39,014 bases of DNA from Bacteroidales bacterium (lineage in GTDB: Bacteria; Bacteroidota; Bacteroidia; Bacteroidales; UBA932), in NCBI GenBank assembly GCA_016285175.1, contig JAEEQF010000007.1, positions 1 through 39,014 of the forward strand, in the 5' to 3' direction. Numbering within the stretch: the first letter of the stretch is position 1; every line of letters begins with the position of its first letter. Shown here piece after piece: positions 15,613 through 24,114 of the stretch. The notes beneath the pieces were generated by a model. It saw nothing but the letters and a program-made list of their open reading frames with translations. It was not told the DNA's origin and made no database searches. The position numbers and the translations under genes were made by a program.

Positions 15613-17109
15613 ATGACGATAACGGAAGGATATTTGGACCACCCGGTGTTCAGACTGGTGGGCGATACGGCCAGGGAGCTGGGCGTACGGGCTTTCGTGA
15701 TAGGGGGCTATGTGCGGGACTGTTTCCTGGGCCGTCCCAACAAGGACATCGATATCGTGGTGGAGGGGAGCGGAATTGCCCTGGCCGAAGCCGTGGCCGC
15801 CAAGTGCCACGCCAAGGTGAGCGTTTTCCGCAACTTCGGCACCGCCATGCTCAAATACCACGGCATCGAGGTGGAATTCGTGGGGGCCCGGAAAGAATCC
15901 TATAACCGGGACTCCCGGAAGCCCATCGTGGAGGACGGAACCCTGGAAGAGGACCAGCTGCGGAGGGATTTCACCATCAACGCCATGGCTTTCAGCCTGC
16001 AGGAAGGGGATTTCGGCGCCCTCATAGACCCCTTCGGCGGTATCCGGGACCTGGCGGCCGGCATCATCCGGACACCGCTGGAACCGGAGCAGACCTATTC
16101 CGACGACCCGCTCCGGATGCTCCGGGCCATCCGTTTCGCCACGCAGTTAAGTACGGAGGAACAGACGTTTACCATTGTTCCGGAATCTTTGCAGGCTATG
16201 AAGGATATGGCCGGCCGGCTACAGATCCTCTCCCGCGAACGGATTGTGGAGGAATTGAACAAGATCCTGGTCACGCGCCGCCCTTCCATGGCTTTCGAGC
16301 TGCTGGAAGACACCCTCCTCCTGCCGCAGTTCCTGCCGGAGGTGAGCCGCCTCAAGGGCGTGGAAACAGTGGACGGAAAAGGACACAAGGAGAATTTTAC
16401 CCACACCCTGCAAGTGGTGGACAATGTGGCCGATTACGAGATGGAAGCCATCGGCCAGCAGCGGCTGAAGGATTACGACGCCGAAGGCAACGCCACGCTC
16501 CGGACGGCTCCGGATGTGTGGCTTCGCTGGGCGGCGCTCCTGCACGATATCGGCAAGCCCGCCAGCAAACGCTATGTGGCGGGGCAGGGCTGGACCTTCC
16601 ATGGGCACGAGGTAGTTGGCGCCCGGATGGTCCCCAAGATCTTCGAGCGGCTCCGCCTGCCCCTGAACGAAAAGATGAAGTACGTCCAGAAGCTGGTGAA
16701 CCTGCACCTGCGGCCCATCGCGCTGGTGGACGACGAAGTGACGGACAGCGCCGTACGCCGCCTGCTGTTCGACGCCGGCAACGACATAGAGGACCTCATG
16801 CTCCTGTGCAACGCCGACATCACCTCCAAGAACCCCGCCAAGGTGGCCCGTCTGCGCCATAACTTCGAGCAGGTGAAGGCCAAGATGGCCGAAGTGGAGG
16901 CCAAGGACGAGATCCGCAACTGGAAGAACCCTATCTCCGGGGACTATGTCATGGAAGTCTTTGACATTGAGCCGTGTAACACCATCGGCCAGCTTAAGGA
17001 AATGGTGAAAAACGCCATTCTGGACGGGGAAATCCCGTACACTTTCGAGGCGGCCGATGCCTATATGCGTGCCCGTGCCGCGGAGCTGGGCCTGAAACCT
17101 CATGATTGA
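15613..17109 (+). CDS. cca: CCA tRNA nucleotidyltransferase / poly(A) polymerase family with HD domain
   Basis: The 498-residue protein has the class II nucleotidyltransferase head: GGYVRD at 31-36 and KDIDIV with the metal-binding Asp45 and Asp47, then the RRDFTINAMAF segment and the RMLRAIRFA RNA-binding part. An HD phosphohydrolase domain follows, with HD at about 311-312 in LLHDIGKP. This matches bacterial enzymes that add or repair the 3' CCA of tRNA; the HD part gives phosphatase activity in related proteins. It is a single full-length frame. The end overlaps the recombinase gene by eight bases (ATGATTGA). Confidence 0.88.
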   Translation: MTITEGYLDHPVFRLVGDTARELGVRAFVIGGYVRDCFLGRPNKDIDIVVEGSGIALAEAVAAKCHAKVSVFRNFGTAMLKYHGIEVEFVGARKESYNRDSRKPIVEDGTLEEDQLRRDFTINAMAFSLQEGDFGALIDPFGGIRDLAAGIIRTPLEPEQTYSDDPLRMLRAIRFATQLSTEEQTFTIVPESLQAMKDMAGRLQILSRERIVEELNKILVTRRPSMAFELLEDTLLLPQFLPEVSRLKGVETVDGKGHKENFTHTLQVVDNVADYEMEAIGQQRLKDYDAEGNATLRTAPDVWLRWAALLHDIGKPASKRYVAGQGWTFHGHEVVGARMVPKIFERLRLPLNEKMKYVQKLVNLHLRPIALVDDEVTDSAVRRLLFDAGNDIEDLMLLCNADITSKNPAKVARLRHNFEQVKAKMAEVEAKDEIRNWKNPISGDYVMEVFDIEPCNTIGQLKEMVKNAILDGEIPYTFEAADAYMRARAAELGLKPHD

Positions 17110-18055
17110 CAGGTACATAAGCTACATCCGGGATGTCCGGCGTTATTCGCCCCGGACACAGGCTCTGTATGCCGCCGCCCTCAATGACTTTGCCGAGTGG
17201 TGCGGGGGAGAGCCGGACCTGATCCCTTCCCGGATCAGGGAATATGAGGCGCATCTGATCGATACCGGCTTCAAGGCGCGGACCGTGCACCTTCACATGA
17301 GCGCGCTCAGCGGGCTTTGCAACTTCCTGGTGAAGACCGGGGAAATGAAGTCCAATCCGGTGCGGACGGTGCGGCGCCCCAAGATGGAGAAACGCCTGCC
17401 GGAGTACTACACGGAAAAGGCCATGGATGCCTATCTGGAGGCCACCAAGGCCGATGCCGGGCAGGATACGCTGGACCTGCTGCTGCAATTGGGGCCAAGC
17501 GATAAAACGGCCGTGGAACTGTACCGGCGCAGGCTCCGCCGCCTGATAATCTCCCTCCTGTACGGAACCGGCATCCGCCGGGCGGAGCTCATCGGCCTGA
17601 AAGTGGGCAGCATAGATATGTCCCGCCATACGCTTCGCGTGCGCGGAAAAGGAGATAAGATGAGAGAAATTCCCCTGATTCTTTCGTTAAGTCAGGAAAT
17701 TTCCTTATATTTACAAGCAGCTAGTTCGATGGCAGGGGGTGCCAGACCCTCCGACGCGCCGCTCCTGATTACGGAAAAGGGACGTTCCCTGTATCCGGAA
17801 TACGTAGACCGGGCGGTAAAGGCGGAACTCCAGGGCCGGGAAGGCATCACCGGGAGGAAATCCCCCCACGTGCTCAGGCATTCGCTCGCAACCGCCCTGC
17901 TGGACGAAGGAGCAGACCTGAACGCCATCAAGGAGATGCTGGGCCACGAGAGCCTCGCCGCCACGGAGGTCTATACCCACAATTCCATCGAACGGCTCAA
18001 GGCACAATACATTAACGCCCACCCAAGGGCAAAAAAACAAGACAGTCATGATTAA
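17102..18055 (+). CDS. XerC/XerD-type tyrosine recombinase
   Basis: The 317-residue protein has an N-terminal SAM-like core-binding domain (residues 1-90) and a C-terminal catalytic domain. The catalytic set is visible: Arg159 in GTGIRRAEL, Lys183 in RGKGDKMRE, His256 and Arg259 in SPHVLRHS, His282 in LGHES, and Tyr291 in VYTHNS. Length and the housekeeping neighbours (cca, hpf, holA) suggest a chromosome-dimer-resolving Xer recombinase rather than a mobile-element integrase. XerC and XerD cannot be told apart here. The gene overlaps both neighbours by eight bases, so it is translationally coupled within the operon. Confidence 0.87.
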   Translation: MIDRYISYIRDVRRYSPRTQALYAAALNDFAEWCGGEPDLIPSRIREYEAHLIDTGFKARTVHLHMSALSGLCNFLVKTGEMKSNPVRTVRRPKMEKRLPEYYTEKAMDAYLEATKADAGQDTLDLLLQLGPSDKTAVELYRRRLRRLIISLLYGTGIRRAELIGLKVGSIDMSRHTLRVRGKGDKMREIPLILSLSQEISLYLQAASSMAGGARPSDAPLLITEKGRSLYPEYVDRAVKAELQGREGITGRKSPHVLRHSLATALLDEGADLNAIKEMLGHESLAATEVYTHNSIERLKAQYINAHPRAKKQDSHD

Positions 18056-18338
18056 CGTCAAGTCCCTTAAGTTCGATGCAGACGAGAAGCTGCTGGACTT
18101 TATCGAGAAGAAAGTTGGAAAGGTAGAGAAGTTCTTCGACAACCTGGGTGACATAGATGTCACGCTGTCCCTGCTTCCGGACGCAGAAAACAAGTGCGTA
18201 AAACTCCAGACCCGTTTCCCCGGGGAAGACCTTGTGATAGAGCGTCATGCCCGTACTTTTGAGGAAGCCGTCACAGACGCGGCCGATGCCCTCAAGGAGA
18301 AGATTGTCCGCTCCAAAGAGAAGAAGTTCTCCAAATAA
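18048..18338 (+). CDS. hpf: Ribosome hibernation-promoting factor (HPF/YfiA family), short form
   Basis: The 96-residue protein matches the HPF/RaiA S30AE domain (beta-alpha-beta-beta-beta-alpha), with KFDADEKLLDFIEKKVGKVEKFFDN at the start and a basic C-terminal tail. It binds the 30S decoding centre in stationary phase and blocks tRNA and mRNA. It has only the S30AE domain, without the C-terminal dimerisation domain of long HPF. Linkage of an Xer recombinase gene to this factor is usual in Bacteroidota. The ATG overlaps the recombinase stop (ATGATTAA), and the stop directly abuts the GTG of holA. Confidence 0.9.
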   Translation: MINVKSLKFDADEKLLDFIEKKVGKVEKFFDNLGDIDVTLSLLPDAENKCVKLQTRFPGEDLVIERHARTFEEAVTDAADALKEKIVRSKEKKFSK

Positions 18339-19379
18339 GTGGCCGGCAAGTCCTACATAGAATTAGACCGACAGGTCAAAAACATTCTTGAAGATGTCCG
18401 TAGCGGCATCTTCAAGTCTGTTTATCTGCTCATGGGGGAGGAGCCCTATTACCCGGACCTGGTGTGCGATGCCATCATAGACCATTGCCTCCAGGAATGG
18501 GAGAAGGACTTCAACGAAACCATCTGCTATGGCGGGGAGGTATCGGCCGATACGGTCATTACCGCCGCCCGCCGCTTCCCCATGATGGCGGAAAGACAAC
18601 TGGTGGTGGTGAAGGAGGCCCAGCAGATGAAGGGGCTGGAAGACCTGGCCATCTATTGCCAGCAGCCGCTGGACAGCACCGTGCTGGTAATCCTCATGCA
18701 CGGGGCATCGGCCGACAAGCGGAAATCCCTGTACAAGACCATCCTCAAAACCGGTGTGGTGGTGGAATCCACCGCCCTCAGGGACTATGAGATGCCGCAG
18801 TGGATCCAGGCCTATTACGAGGGCCGGGGGCTGCGCATCCATCCGGAGGCGGCCGTCCTGCTGGCGGAATCGGTGGGGGCGGACCTGGGGAAGATTGCCG
18901 TGGAGACGGAAAAGATGCTCAAAAACCTGCCGGAGGGCGTGCAGGAGGTCTCCGTAGCCGATGTGGAAAAGAATGTGGGCGTGAGCCGGCAGTTCAGCAT
19001 CTTTGAACTCACCAAGTGCCTCAGTTACCGGGACGGAGCCCGTGCACTAAAGATTGCCGCCCACATCGGGGAGGCCCCCCGCTTTGCCCTTCCCATGGCC
19101 GTGGCCCCGCTCTTTACGCATTTCTACCGGATCCTGAAGTATCACGCCCTCCTGCAAAAAGGCCGGCCGGCCCCTGCCGATGCCGCCAAGGCGCTGGGCG
19201 TCAATCCCTACTTCCTGAAAGAATACGACGCAGCCGTGCGGAATTATCCTTTCCAGCGCTGCCAGGGGGTGATTTCCCTCCTGTGCGAATTTGACTATAA
19301 GGGGAAAGGCGGGGATGCCGGAGAGGCCACTCCCGCGGAGCTTCTCACGGAGCTTGTCGTAAAAATATTGAATTTTTAG
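18339..19379 (+). CDS. holA: DNA polymerase III subunit delta
   Basis: The 346-residue protein has the HolA layout: an N-terminal domain starting SVYLLMGEEPYYPDLVCDAI, then FPMMAERQLVVVKEAQQMK, a middle lid region, and a C-terminal helical collar domain with FSIFELTKCLSYRD. Delta is the clamp-loader wrench that opens the beta sliding clamp. The start is GTG at 18339, directly after the hpf stop, with no gap. The 3' end lies in AT-rich DNA leading to the ABC-transporter promoter. Identification rests on overall pattern and on the position of the FELT segment, which is conserved in delta subunits. Confidence 0.85.
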   Translation: MAGKSYIELDRQVKNILEDVRSGIFKSVYLLMGEEPYYPDLVCDAIIDHCLQEWEKDFNETICYGGEVSADTVITAARRFPMMAERQLVVVKEAQQMKGLEDLAIYCQQPLDSTVLVILMHGASADKRKSLYKTILKTGVVVESTALRDYEMPQWIQAYYEGRGLRIHPEAAVLLAESVGADLGKIAVETEKMLKNLPEGVQEVSVADVEKNVGVSRQFSIFELTKCLSYRDGARALKIAAHIGEAPRFALPMAVAPLFTHFYRILKYHALLQKGRPAPADAAKALGVNPYFLKEYDAAVRNYPFQRCQGVISLLCEFDYKGKGGDAGEATPAELLTELVVKILNF

Positions 19380-19388
19380 TAAATTTTA

Positions 19389-19443
19389 TTGCATTACAAT
19401 AAATTATTATTATATTTGCAAAGAATTCCGGATTAAGCCGGAA
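19389..19443 (+). promoter_or_regulatory. Promoter and leader hairpin for the ABC exporter operon
   Basis: TTG at 19389-19391 and TATATTTG at 19411-19418 are 19 bases apart, a good Bacteroidota promoter. The leader holds a small hairpin, TTCCGG-ATTAAG-CCGGAA (19426-19443), ending 13 bases before the ATG at 19457. Confidence 0.6.
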
Positions 19444-19456
19444 TGAAGATTGAATT

Positions 19457-20308
19457 ATGGCAATCATTGAAGTAAAGAACGTAACAAAGACCTTCGGGGA
19501 AAAAGTGGCACTGGACAAGGTATCGCTGGAGATTCCGGAAGGAAAGATCTTCGGCCTGCTGGGGCCGAACGGAGCGGGTAAGAGTACCCTTATCCGCATC
19601 ATCAACCGTATTACCATCGCAACGGAAGGCCAGATCCTCTTCAACGGACACCCTATCACGGAAGAGGACGTCTCCCACATCGGCTATCTGCCGGAAGAGC
19701 GCGGCCTGTACCGTAAGATGAAAGTAGGGGACCAGGCCATGTACCTGGCCCAGCTCAAGGGCATGAGCGCCTCGGAAGCGGCTTCGGAACTCAAGAAATG
19801 GTTTGTCCGCTTCGGCATCCAGGACTGGTGGAACAAGAAGGTGGAGGAACTCTCCAAGGGTATGGCCCAGAAACTCCAGTTCATCACCACCGTGGTGCAC
19901 CGGCCTTCCCTCATGATCCTGGACGAACCCTTCTCCGGCTTCGACCCGGTGAACGCGGACCTCATCCGCAAGGTGATCCTGGAGCTCAAGGAAGAAGGTG
20001 CCACCGTAATCCTGTCCACCCACAACATGGAGTCCGTGGAGGAGCTTTGCGATGAGATAGCCCTCATCAACAAAGCCAAACTGGTGGTTACCGGTCCTAC
20101 GGAGGAAATCCGCCGGCAGCACGGAGAGGACAATGTGGAGATCGAGTACACGGAAGACCTGGTGCGCAAGACCGCCGTGGTACCCCGTGCCGAAGTAAAC
20201 GAGAAACTGATGGGATTCATCCAGGCCGGCATCCGCATCAATTCCTTCAAGGAAGTGGTGCCGCGCATGAACGATATCTTTATTAAACTGGTAACGGAGG
20301 AGGAATAG
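19457..20308 (+). CDS. ABC exporter ATP-binding protein (NatA-like)
   Basis: The 283-residue ATPase has Walker A GPNGAGKST at 36-44, signature LSKGM at 132-136, Walker B LMILDEP at 152-158 and the switch His189 in STHNM. The last ~80 residues form the extra C-terminal domain usual in ABC-2 exporters. The signature reads LSKGM instead of LSGGQ, a substitution common in the NatA/DUF4162 group. It starts a four-gene run with the permease and the two nucleotidase genes. It probably drives the adjacent membrane subunit; the substrate is unknown, and NatA-type pairs have been linked to sodium export in other bacteria. Confidence 0.92.
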   Translation: MAIIEVKNVTKTFGEKVALDKVSLEIPEGKIFGLLGPNGAGKSTLIRIINRITIATEGQILFNGHPITEEDVSHIGYLPEERGLYRKMKVGDQAMYLAQLKGMSASEAASELKKWFVRFGIQDWWNKKVEELSKGMAQKLQFITTVVHRPSLMILDEPFSGFDPVNADLIRKVILELKEEGATVILSTHNMESVEELCDEIALINKAKLVVTGPTEEIRRQHGEDNVEIEYTEDLVRKTAVVPRAEVNEKLMGFIQAGIRINSFKEVVPRMNDIFIKLVTEEE

Positions 20309-20311
20309 GTT

Positions 20312-21721
20312 ATGAATATCAAGAAATTAGGAATCATTATCCAGCGTGAATACCTTAACAAGGTAAAGAAGAAGAGTTTCCTCCTTATCACGTTCCTGGC
20401 TCCCGTTTTCTTTGCGGCTATCTGCATCCTCCCCACCGTCATCATGATGAATACCAAGGAGGAGGCCAAGCAGGTGGGCGTCATAGACCGCTCCGGCATT
20501 GTCCTGCCGTACTTGGAAAGTAATGACGTGACCATCTTCAAGGATCTGGGCGCCGATGCATCCCCGGAGGCCGTGAAGGCCGATTTCGGCACATCCGGCG
20601 TGGACGTGCTCCTCACTATCTCCGAACTGGACACCCTGGGCCGGACCGTATCGGCCGACTGCTATAGCGAGAAACCCCTGGGCATGGATACCGGTTCCAT
20701 GATCGAAGGCCGTATCAATGATGCGGTGGAAGCCTACCGCATTGAATCCTACGGCATCGAGAATCTGGAGGAAATCATGGCGGGCGTGAAGTCCAATGTG
20801 AAACTGCACAGCTATACCATTGACGAAAGCGGAAAGGAGAGTATCTCCGAAAGCGGCATCTATATGGCCCTCTCCATGCTCCTGGGCATTGCCATCTACA
20901 TGTTCATCGCCCTGTTCTCCGGCATGGTCATGAGCTCTGTCATTGAAGAAAAGAGCTCCCGCGTGGTGGAGGTCCTGGTGAGTTCCGTCAAGGCCAGCGA
21001 ACTCATGTTCGGCAAGATCATCGGCGTGGCGCTGGTGGCCCTTACCCAGTTCCTGCTGTGGATCGTACTCACGCTCCTGCTGGTAGGCGTTGCCATGGGC
21101 ATCATGGGCAAGGACAAGATCATGGGCATGATGAACGATGACAGTACCACCCAGATGATGGAGCAGATGGCTTCCACCAGCGGTGTGCACCCCGGTGACA
21201 TAGACCTGGAAAGCGCCCTGGCCGCCGCTACGGACACTACGGCCGTGGCTGCTGGAGAACCTTCCGGCATGGAGGTGGTCATGAGCACCCTGGGCAACAT
21301 CAACCTGGGCCAGATCGTCATCGCCTTCCTGTTCTTCTTTATCTTCGGCTACCTGCTGTATGCCTCGCTGTTCGCAGCCATCGGCTCGTCGGTGGAGAAT
21401 GAGGGAGACAGTTCCCAGCTCCAGCTGCCGGTGACCATTCCGCTCATGCTGGGCTTCTTTGTGGCGCTGTACGCCTTCAAGGCTCCGGACAGCCCGCTGG
21501 TGTTCTGGTTCTCCATGATTCCGTTCACCAGTCCCATCGTGATGCTGGCCCGCATCCCCTTCGGGGTTGCCACCTGGGAGCTCGTCCTGTCCATCGTCCT
21601 GCTGGTAGGCACCTTCGTCGCCTGCGCGTGGGCATCGGCCAAGATATACAAGGTGGGCATCCTCATGTATGGTAAGAAATCAACCTTTAAAGATCTCTGG
21701 AAATGGCTAAAACAGAAGTAA
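20312..21721 (+). CDS. ABC-2 type exporter permease (NatB-like)
   Basis: The 469-residue integral membrane protein has an N-terminal membrane segment (SFLLITFLAPVFFAAICILP), then a large extracytoplasmic domain of about 145 residues. At least five C-terminal membrane segments follow, beginning ALSMLLGIAIYMFIALFSGM and with VIEEKSSRVVEVLVSS directly after the first, a hallmark of ABC-2 permeases. A second polar insertion, rich in Met, Thr and Ala (about residues 270-325), separates two of the segments. It follows the ATPase gene by three bases and overlaps the next gene by 19 bases, so the operon is tightly coupled. Confidence 0.9.
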   Translation: MNIKKLGIIIQREYLNKVKKKSFLLITFLAPVFFAAICILPTVIMMNTKEEAKQVGVIDRSGIVLPYLESNDVTIFKDLGADASPEAVKADFGTSGVDVLLTISELDTLGRTVSADCYSEKPLGMDTGSMIEGRINDAVEAYRIESYGIENLEEIMAGVKSNVKLHSYTIDESGKESISESGIYMALSMLLGIAIYMFIALFSGMVMSSVIEEKSSRVVEVLVSSVKASELMFGKIIGVALVALTQFLLWIVLTLLLVGVAMGIMGKDKIMGMMNDDSTTQMMEQMASTSGVHPGDIDLESALAAATDTTAVAAGEPSGMEVVMSTLGNINLGQIVIAFLFFFIFGYLLYASLFAAIGSSVENEGDSSQLQLPVTIPLMLGFFVALYAFKAPDSPLVFWFSMIPFTSPIVMLARIPFGVATWELVLSIVLLVGTFVACAWASAKIYKVGILMYGKKSTFKDLWKWLKQK

Positions 21722-22581
21722 AACAGTATCTGGGATACCTGGCGTGGCTGCTTATCCTCGCCGGCGTGTTCTTCGCCGTCCGGGCCGCCATGGCTCCTCG
21801 CGGGGAGGATATCTCCTGGCAGCCCGTGAAGATGGACGGTCACCGTACAGGTACCGTCTGCATCACCCAGGAGAATGTGGATACGGCGCTGGGCGTCTTT
21901 GAAGACGACGGCTATCATGCCCCCAACGGTGTGGCCTTTGACGTGGATTCTCCGGTGCCTCAGGCCGCCGAAGCCCTCATGGAGGTGCAGCCCCGACTGT
22001 CCTATCTGAAGGAAGTGGTGGGTCACAGTGCCCGGATGATGGACAATGCGCGTGAGCATGATATGGCCCTTTCCAATCTCTTTGTGGACGTGCTCCGGGA
22101 AGCCGGCTCCAAGTATTACAAGGTGCCCATGGACTTTGCCATCACCAATTATGGCGGAATCCGTGTTCCCATGCCGGAAGGTGCCATCACCCTGGACGAC
22201 ATAGCCTCCATGTTCCCTTTCAAGAACTATATGTGCTATGCCAAGGTGAAGGGCAGTGAACTTACCCGGCTGTTTGAACAGCTTGCGGAAACGGAGGAAT
22301 TCCAGGCCATCAGCGGCGCCAGGGTAAAGGTGAAGGGGCATAAGCTGGAGAGCGCCCTCATCGGCGACAAGCCCATCGACCCCAAGAAAGTATACAACGT
22401 TACCACCATCGACTTCCTGCTGGACGGGGGAGACGGCATCCGTATCGGTGCCATGGCCCAGGATGTGAAGCTCAGCCGCGTCCTCCTGAAGGATATCATG
22501 CTGGACTATATCCGGGACTGTGAATCCAAGGGCGTCGCCATTGATTCCGCTCCGGACGGAAGAGTTATTTTGGAGGACTAA
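21703..22581 (+). CDS. Membrane-anchored 5'-nucleotidase C-terminal domain protein
   Basis: The 292-residue protein has one N-terminal membrane segment (YLAWLLILAGVFFAVRAAMA) and then the substrate-binding C-terminal domain of the UshA/5'-nucleotidase family: FAITNYGGIRVPMPEG, DIASMFPFKN and VTTIDFLLDGGDGIR. The catalytic metallophosphatase domain is missing and is encoded by the next gene, three bases downstream. In single-chain 5'-nucleotidases the order is catalytic then C-terminal, the reverse of the gene order here. The two products presumably assemble at the periplasmic face of the inner membrane. Bacteroidota commonly encode these halves separately, so this is not a frameshift. Confidence 0.85.
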   Translation: MAKTEVKQYLGYLAWLLILAGVFFAVRAAMAPRGEDISWQPVKMDGHRTGTVCITQENVDTALGVFEDDGYHAPNGVAFDVDSPVPQAAEALMEVQPRLSYLKEVVGHSARMMDNAREHDMALSNLFVDVLREAGSKYYKVPMDFAITNYGGIRVPMPEGAITLDDIASMFPFKNYMCYAKVKGSELTRLFEQLAETEEFQAISGARVKVKGHKLESALIGDKPIDPKKVYNVTTIDFLLDGGDGIRIGAMAQDVKLSRVLLKDIMLDYIRDCESKGVAIDSAPDGRVILED

Positions 22582-22584
22582 GCC

Positions 22585-23451
22585 ATGAAGACAACGAATA
22601 TCATAAAGATTGGACTTATCGTCCTCACCTGCTGCCTCGTGGGCTGGTGCCTCGGCATGGGCATCAAGAAGGCCAGGCAATCCAAACCCACGCTCACCAT
22701 CCTGCATTCCAACGACACCCACAGCCAGATGGAACCCATCCGCACCGGTCCCGACGCCGGTCTGGGCGGCCTGCTGGAGCGCGCTGCCTTCGTGGACAGC
22801 GTCCGCCGGGCCGATGGCAGGGAGAACGTGCTGCTGCTGCATGCCGGAGACTTCTGCCAGGGAACCACCTATTTCTCGGAGTTCCGGGGAACCGTGGAGG
22901 TCCAGGCCCTTAACGCCATGGATTATGACGCCGTCACCCTGGGCAACCACGAGTTCGACAACGGTCTGGAAGGCCTGGGAGAAATGCTTTCCGGCGTTGT
23001 GCCCCCGGTGGTGGTGTGCAACTTCGACTTCTCTCCTTTCGAGGCCGGCAAGTATATCAAGCCTTATGTGATAGTGGAGAAGGCCGGACGCAAGATAGGC
23101 ATCATCGGCGTGGTGTGCAGCCTTAAGGCACTGGTTTCCGGCGAAACGGCAGACCGTCTTCCGGAATATGACATGATCCCCACCGTGCAGAAATATGCCG
23201 ATCTGCTCCGCCCCCAGTGCGACATGGTGATTGCCCTCACGCACTTAGGCTATACGGAGCATTCGCCCGGCGACATGACGGATCCCAAGCTCTGCGCCGC
23301 TACCCGGAACATCGATCTGTTCGTAGGCGGTCATTCCCACACCTATCTGGAAGATATCGCGTGGGAAGAGAACCTGGACGGGGTGAAGATCCCCATCGTC
23401 ACTTCCTATGAGTGCGGCGCCTACGTGGGACAGATGCACTGGAACAAGTAG
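22585..23451 (+). CDS. Membrane-anchored 5'-nucleotidase catalytic (metallophosphatase) domain
   Basis: The 288-residue protein has an N-terminal membrane segment (IIKIGLIVLTCCLVGWCLGMG) and the calcineurin-like metallophosphatase motifs of the 5'-nucleotidase family: HSNDTHS, HAGDFCQG, LGNHEFDNG, ALTHLG and GGHSHTYL, which supply the two-metal site. It lacks the nucleotide-binding C-terminal domain, which is encoded just upstream. Together they should dephosphorylate nucleotides or related phosphoesters outside the cytoplasm. Its stop codon directly abuts the stop of the convergent HRDC gene, and no terminator hairpin is visible between them. Confidence 0.87.
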   Translation: MKTTNIIKIGLIVLTCCLVGWCLGMGIKKARQSKPTLTILHSNDTHSQMEPIRTGPDAGLGGLLERAAFVDSVRRADGRENVLLLHAGDFCQGTTYFSEFRGTVEVQALNAMDYDAVTLGNHEFDNGLEGLGEMLSGVVPPVVVCNFDFSPFEAGKYIKPYVIVEKAGRKIGIIGVVCSLKALVSGETADRLPEYDMIPTVQKYADLLRPQCDMVIALTHLGYTEHSPGDMTDPKLCAATRNIDLFVGGHSHTYLEDIAWEENLDGVKIPIVTSYECGAYVGQMHWNK

Positions 23452-23904
23452 CTAGTAATTGTCGGTATTCCGGTACACCAGATCCAGGATTTCCTCTCCA
23501 TAGCGCTTTAGCATGGCAAGGCCGATGCCCGGGATTTCCAGCAGTTCCATTTCGGAGAGCGGGGCTGCATCGGCAATGGCCAGCAGGATTCTCTGGTGCA
23601 GGATGTGATAGGCCGGGACATTTTGCTCCTGCGCCTTTTCCCGGCGCCACTGGATCAGCGCTTCTTCCAGGGCGGGATGCAGGTTCAAGTAGTTGGCCCG
23701 GGGATCCTTAGCCGCGTAGCACACAAAGTTTACAGCCCGCCGGATGTTGATTCCGCAGTGCTGGATGGAATAGGACAATTCCCTGTAAAGGCCGTCCTCC
23801 CACTCCATGGGGGGACGGCGTTTTGTCACTTCCGGGAAATCATAGTCGGAATGAAAGAAGAGATGGCCGTTTTCGTCCACTTGGATTTGTAATAACTGTT
23901 TCAT
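23452..23904 (-). CDS. HRDC-domain protein
   Basis: The 150-residue protein ends in an HRDC domain, about residues 75-145, with VPAYHILHQRILLAIADAAPLSEMELLEIPGIGLAMLKRYGEEIL, the helical nucleic-acid-binding module found at the C-terminus of RecQ and RNase D. No helicase or nuclease domain is present; the N-terminal half (LLQIQVDENGHLFFHSDYDFPEVTKRRPP) is not recognised. The start at 23904 is chosen because MKQLLQIQV begins a normal N-terminus, and the longer frame to 24015 runs through non-coding-looking sequence and the putative promoter. It may help recruit nucleic-acid enzymes, which is inference. Confidence 0.75.
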   Translation of the reverse strand: MKQLLQIQVDENGHLFFHSDYDFPEVTKRRPPMEWEDGLYRELSYSIQHCGINIRRAVNFVCYAAKDPRANYLNLHPALEEALIQWRREKAQEQNVPAYHILHQRILLAIADAAPLSEMELLEIPGIGLAMLKRYGEEILDLVYRNTDNY

Positions 23905-23920
23905 GTCTCTATGTTTTCTG

Positions 23921-23928
23921 CAAAGGAA
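23921..23928 (-). promoter_or_regulatory. Possible -7 box for the HRDC gene
   Basis: Read leftward this is TTCCTTTG, one mismatch from TAnnTTTG, 16 bases before the ATG at 23904. Confidence 0.35.
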
Positions 23929-24053
23929 AGAAAGCCGATCCGTGTTCGCAAAAAATGAAACGTTTAATTTGAAAAACAGGCCTGGAACGTGCTGGGAGGC
24001 CGATTTTGGCCTCACTTTTTTGCCCGGAATCCGTCAAAAAACTTTCACGGGAC

Positions 24054-24086
24054 AAAAAAACGGCCCTGCAATGGGCTGCAGGGCCG
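24054..24086 (-). terminator. Intrinsic terminator of yicC
   Basis: A 10-bp perfect stem (CGGCCCTGCA at 24061-24070, complement at 24077-24086) with loop ATGGGC is followed, reading leftward, by seven T's (24054-24060). It lies 29 bases past the yicC stop and separates yicC from the HRDC gene. The rest of the 210-base gap holds only the HRDC promoter. Confidence 0.85.
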
Positions 24087-24114
24087 GAAAGGTTCAAAAA
24101 AGTGATACGGCAGA

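Noticed and set aside
17102-18055. Integrase of a mobile element
   Set aside because: It lies inside a tightly overlapping housekeeping operon (cca, hpf, holA), and no attachment site or mobile genes are nearby.
21703-23451. Frameshifted single 5'-nucleotidase gene
   Set aside because: The domain order is reversed relative to the single-chain enzyme, and each part has its own start and membrane anchor.
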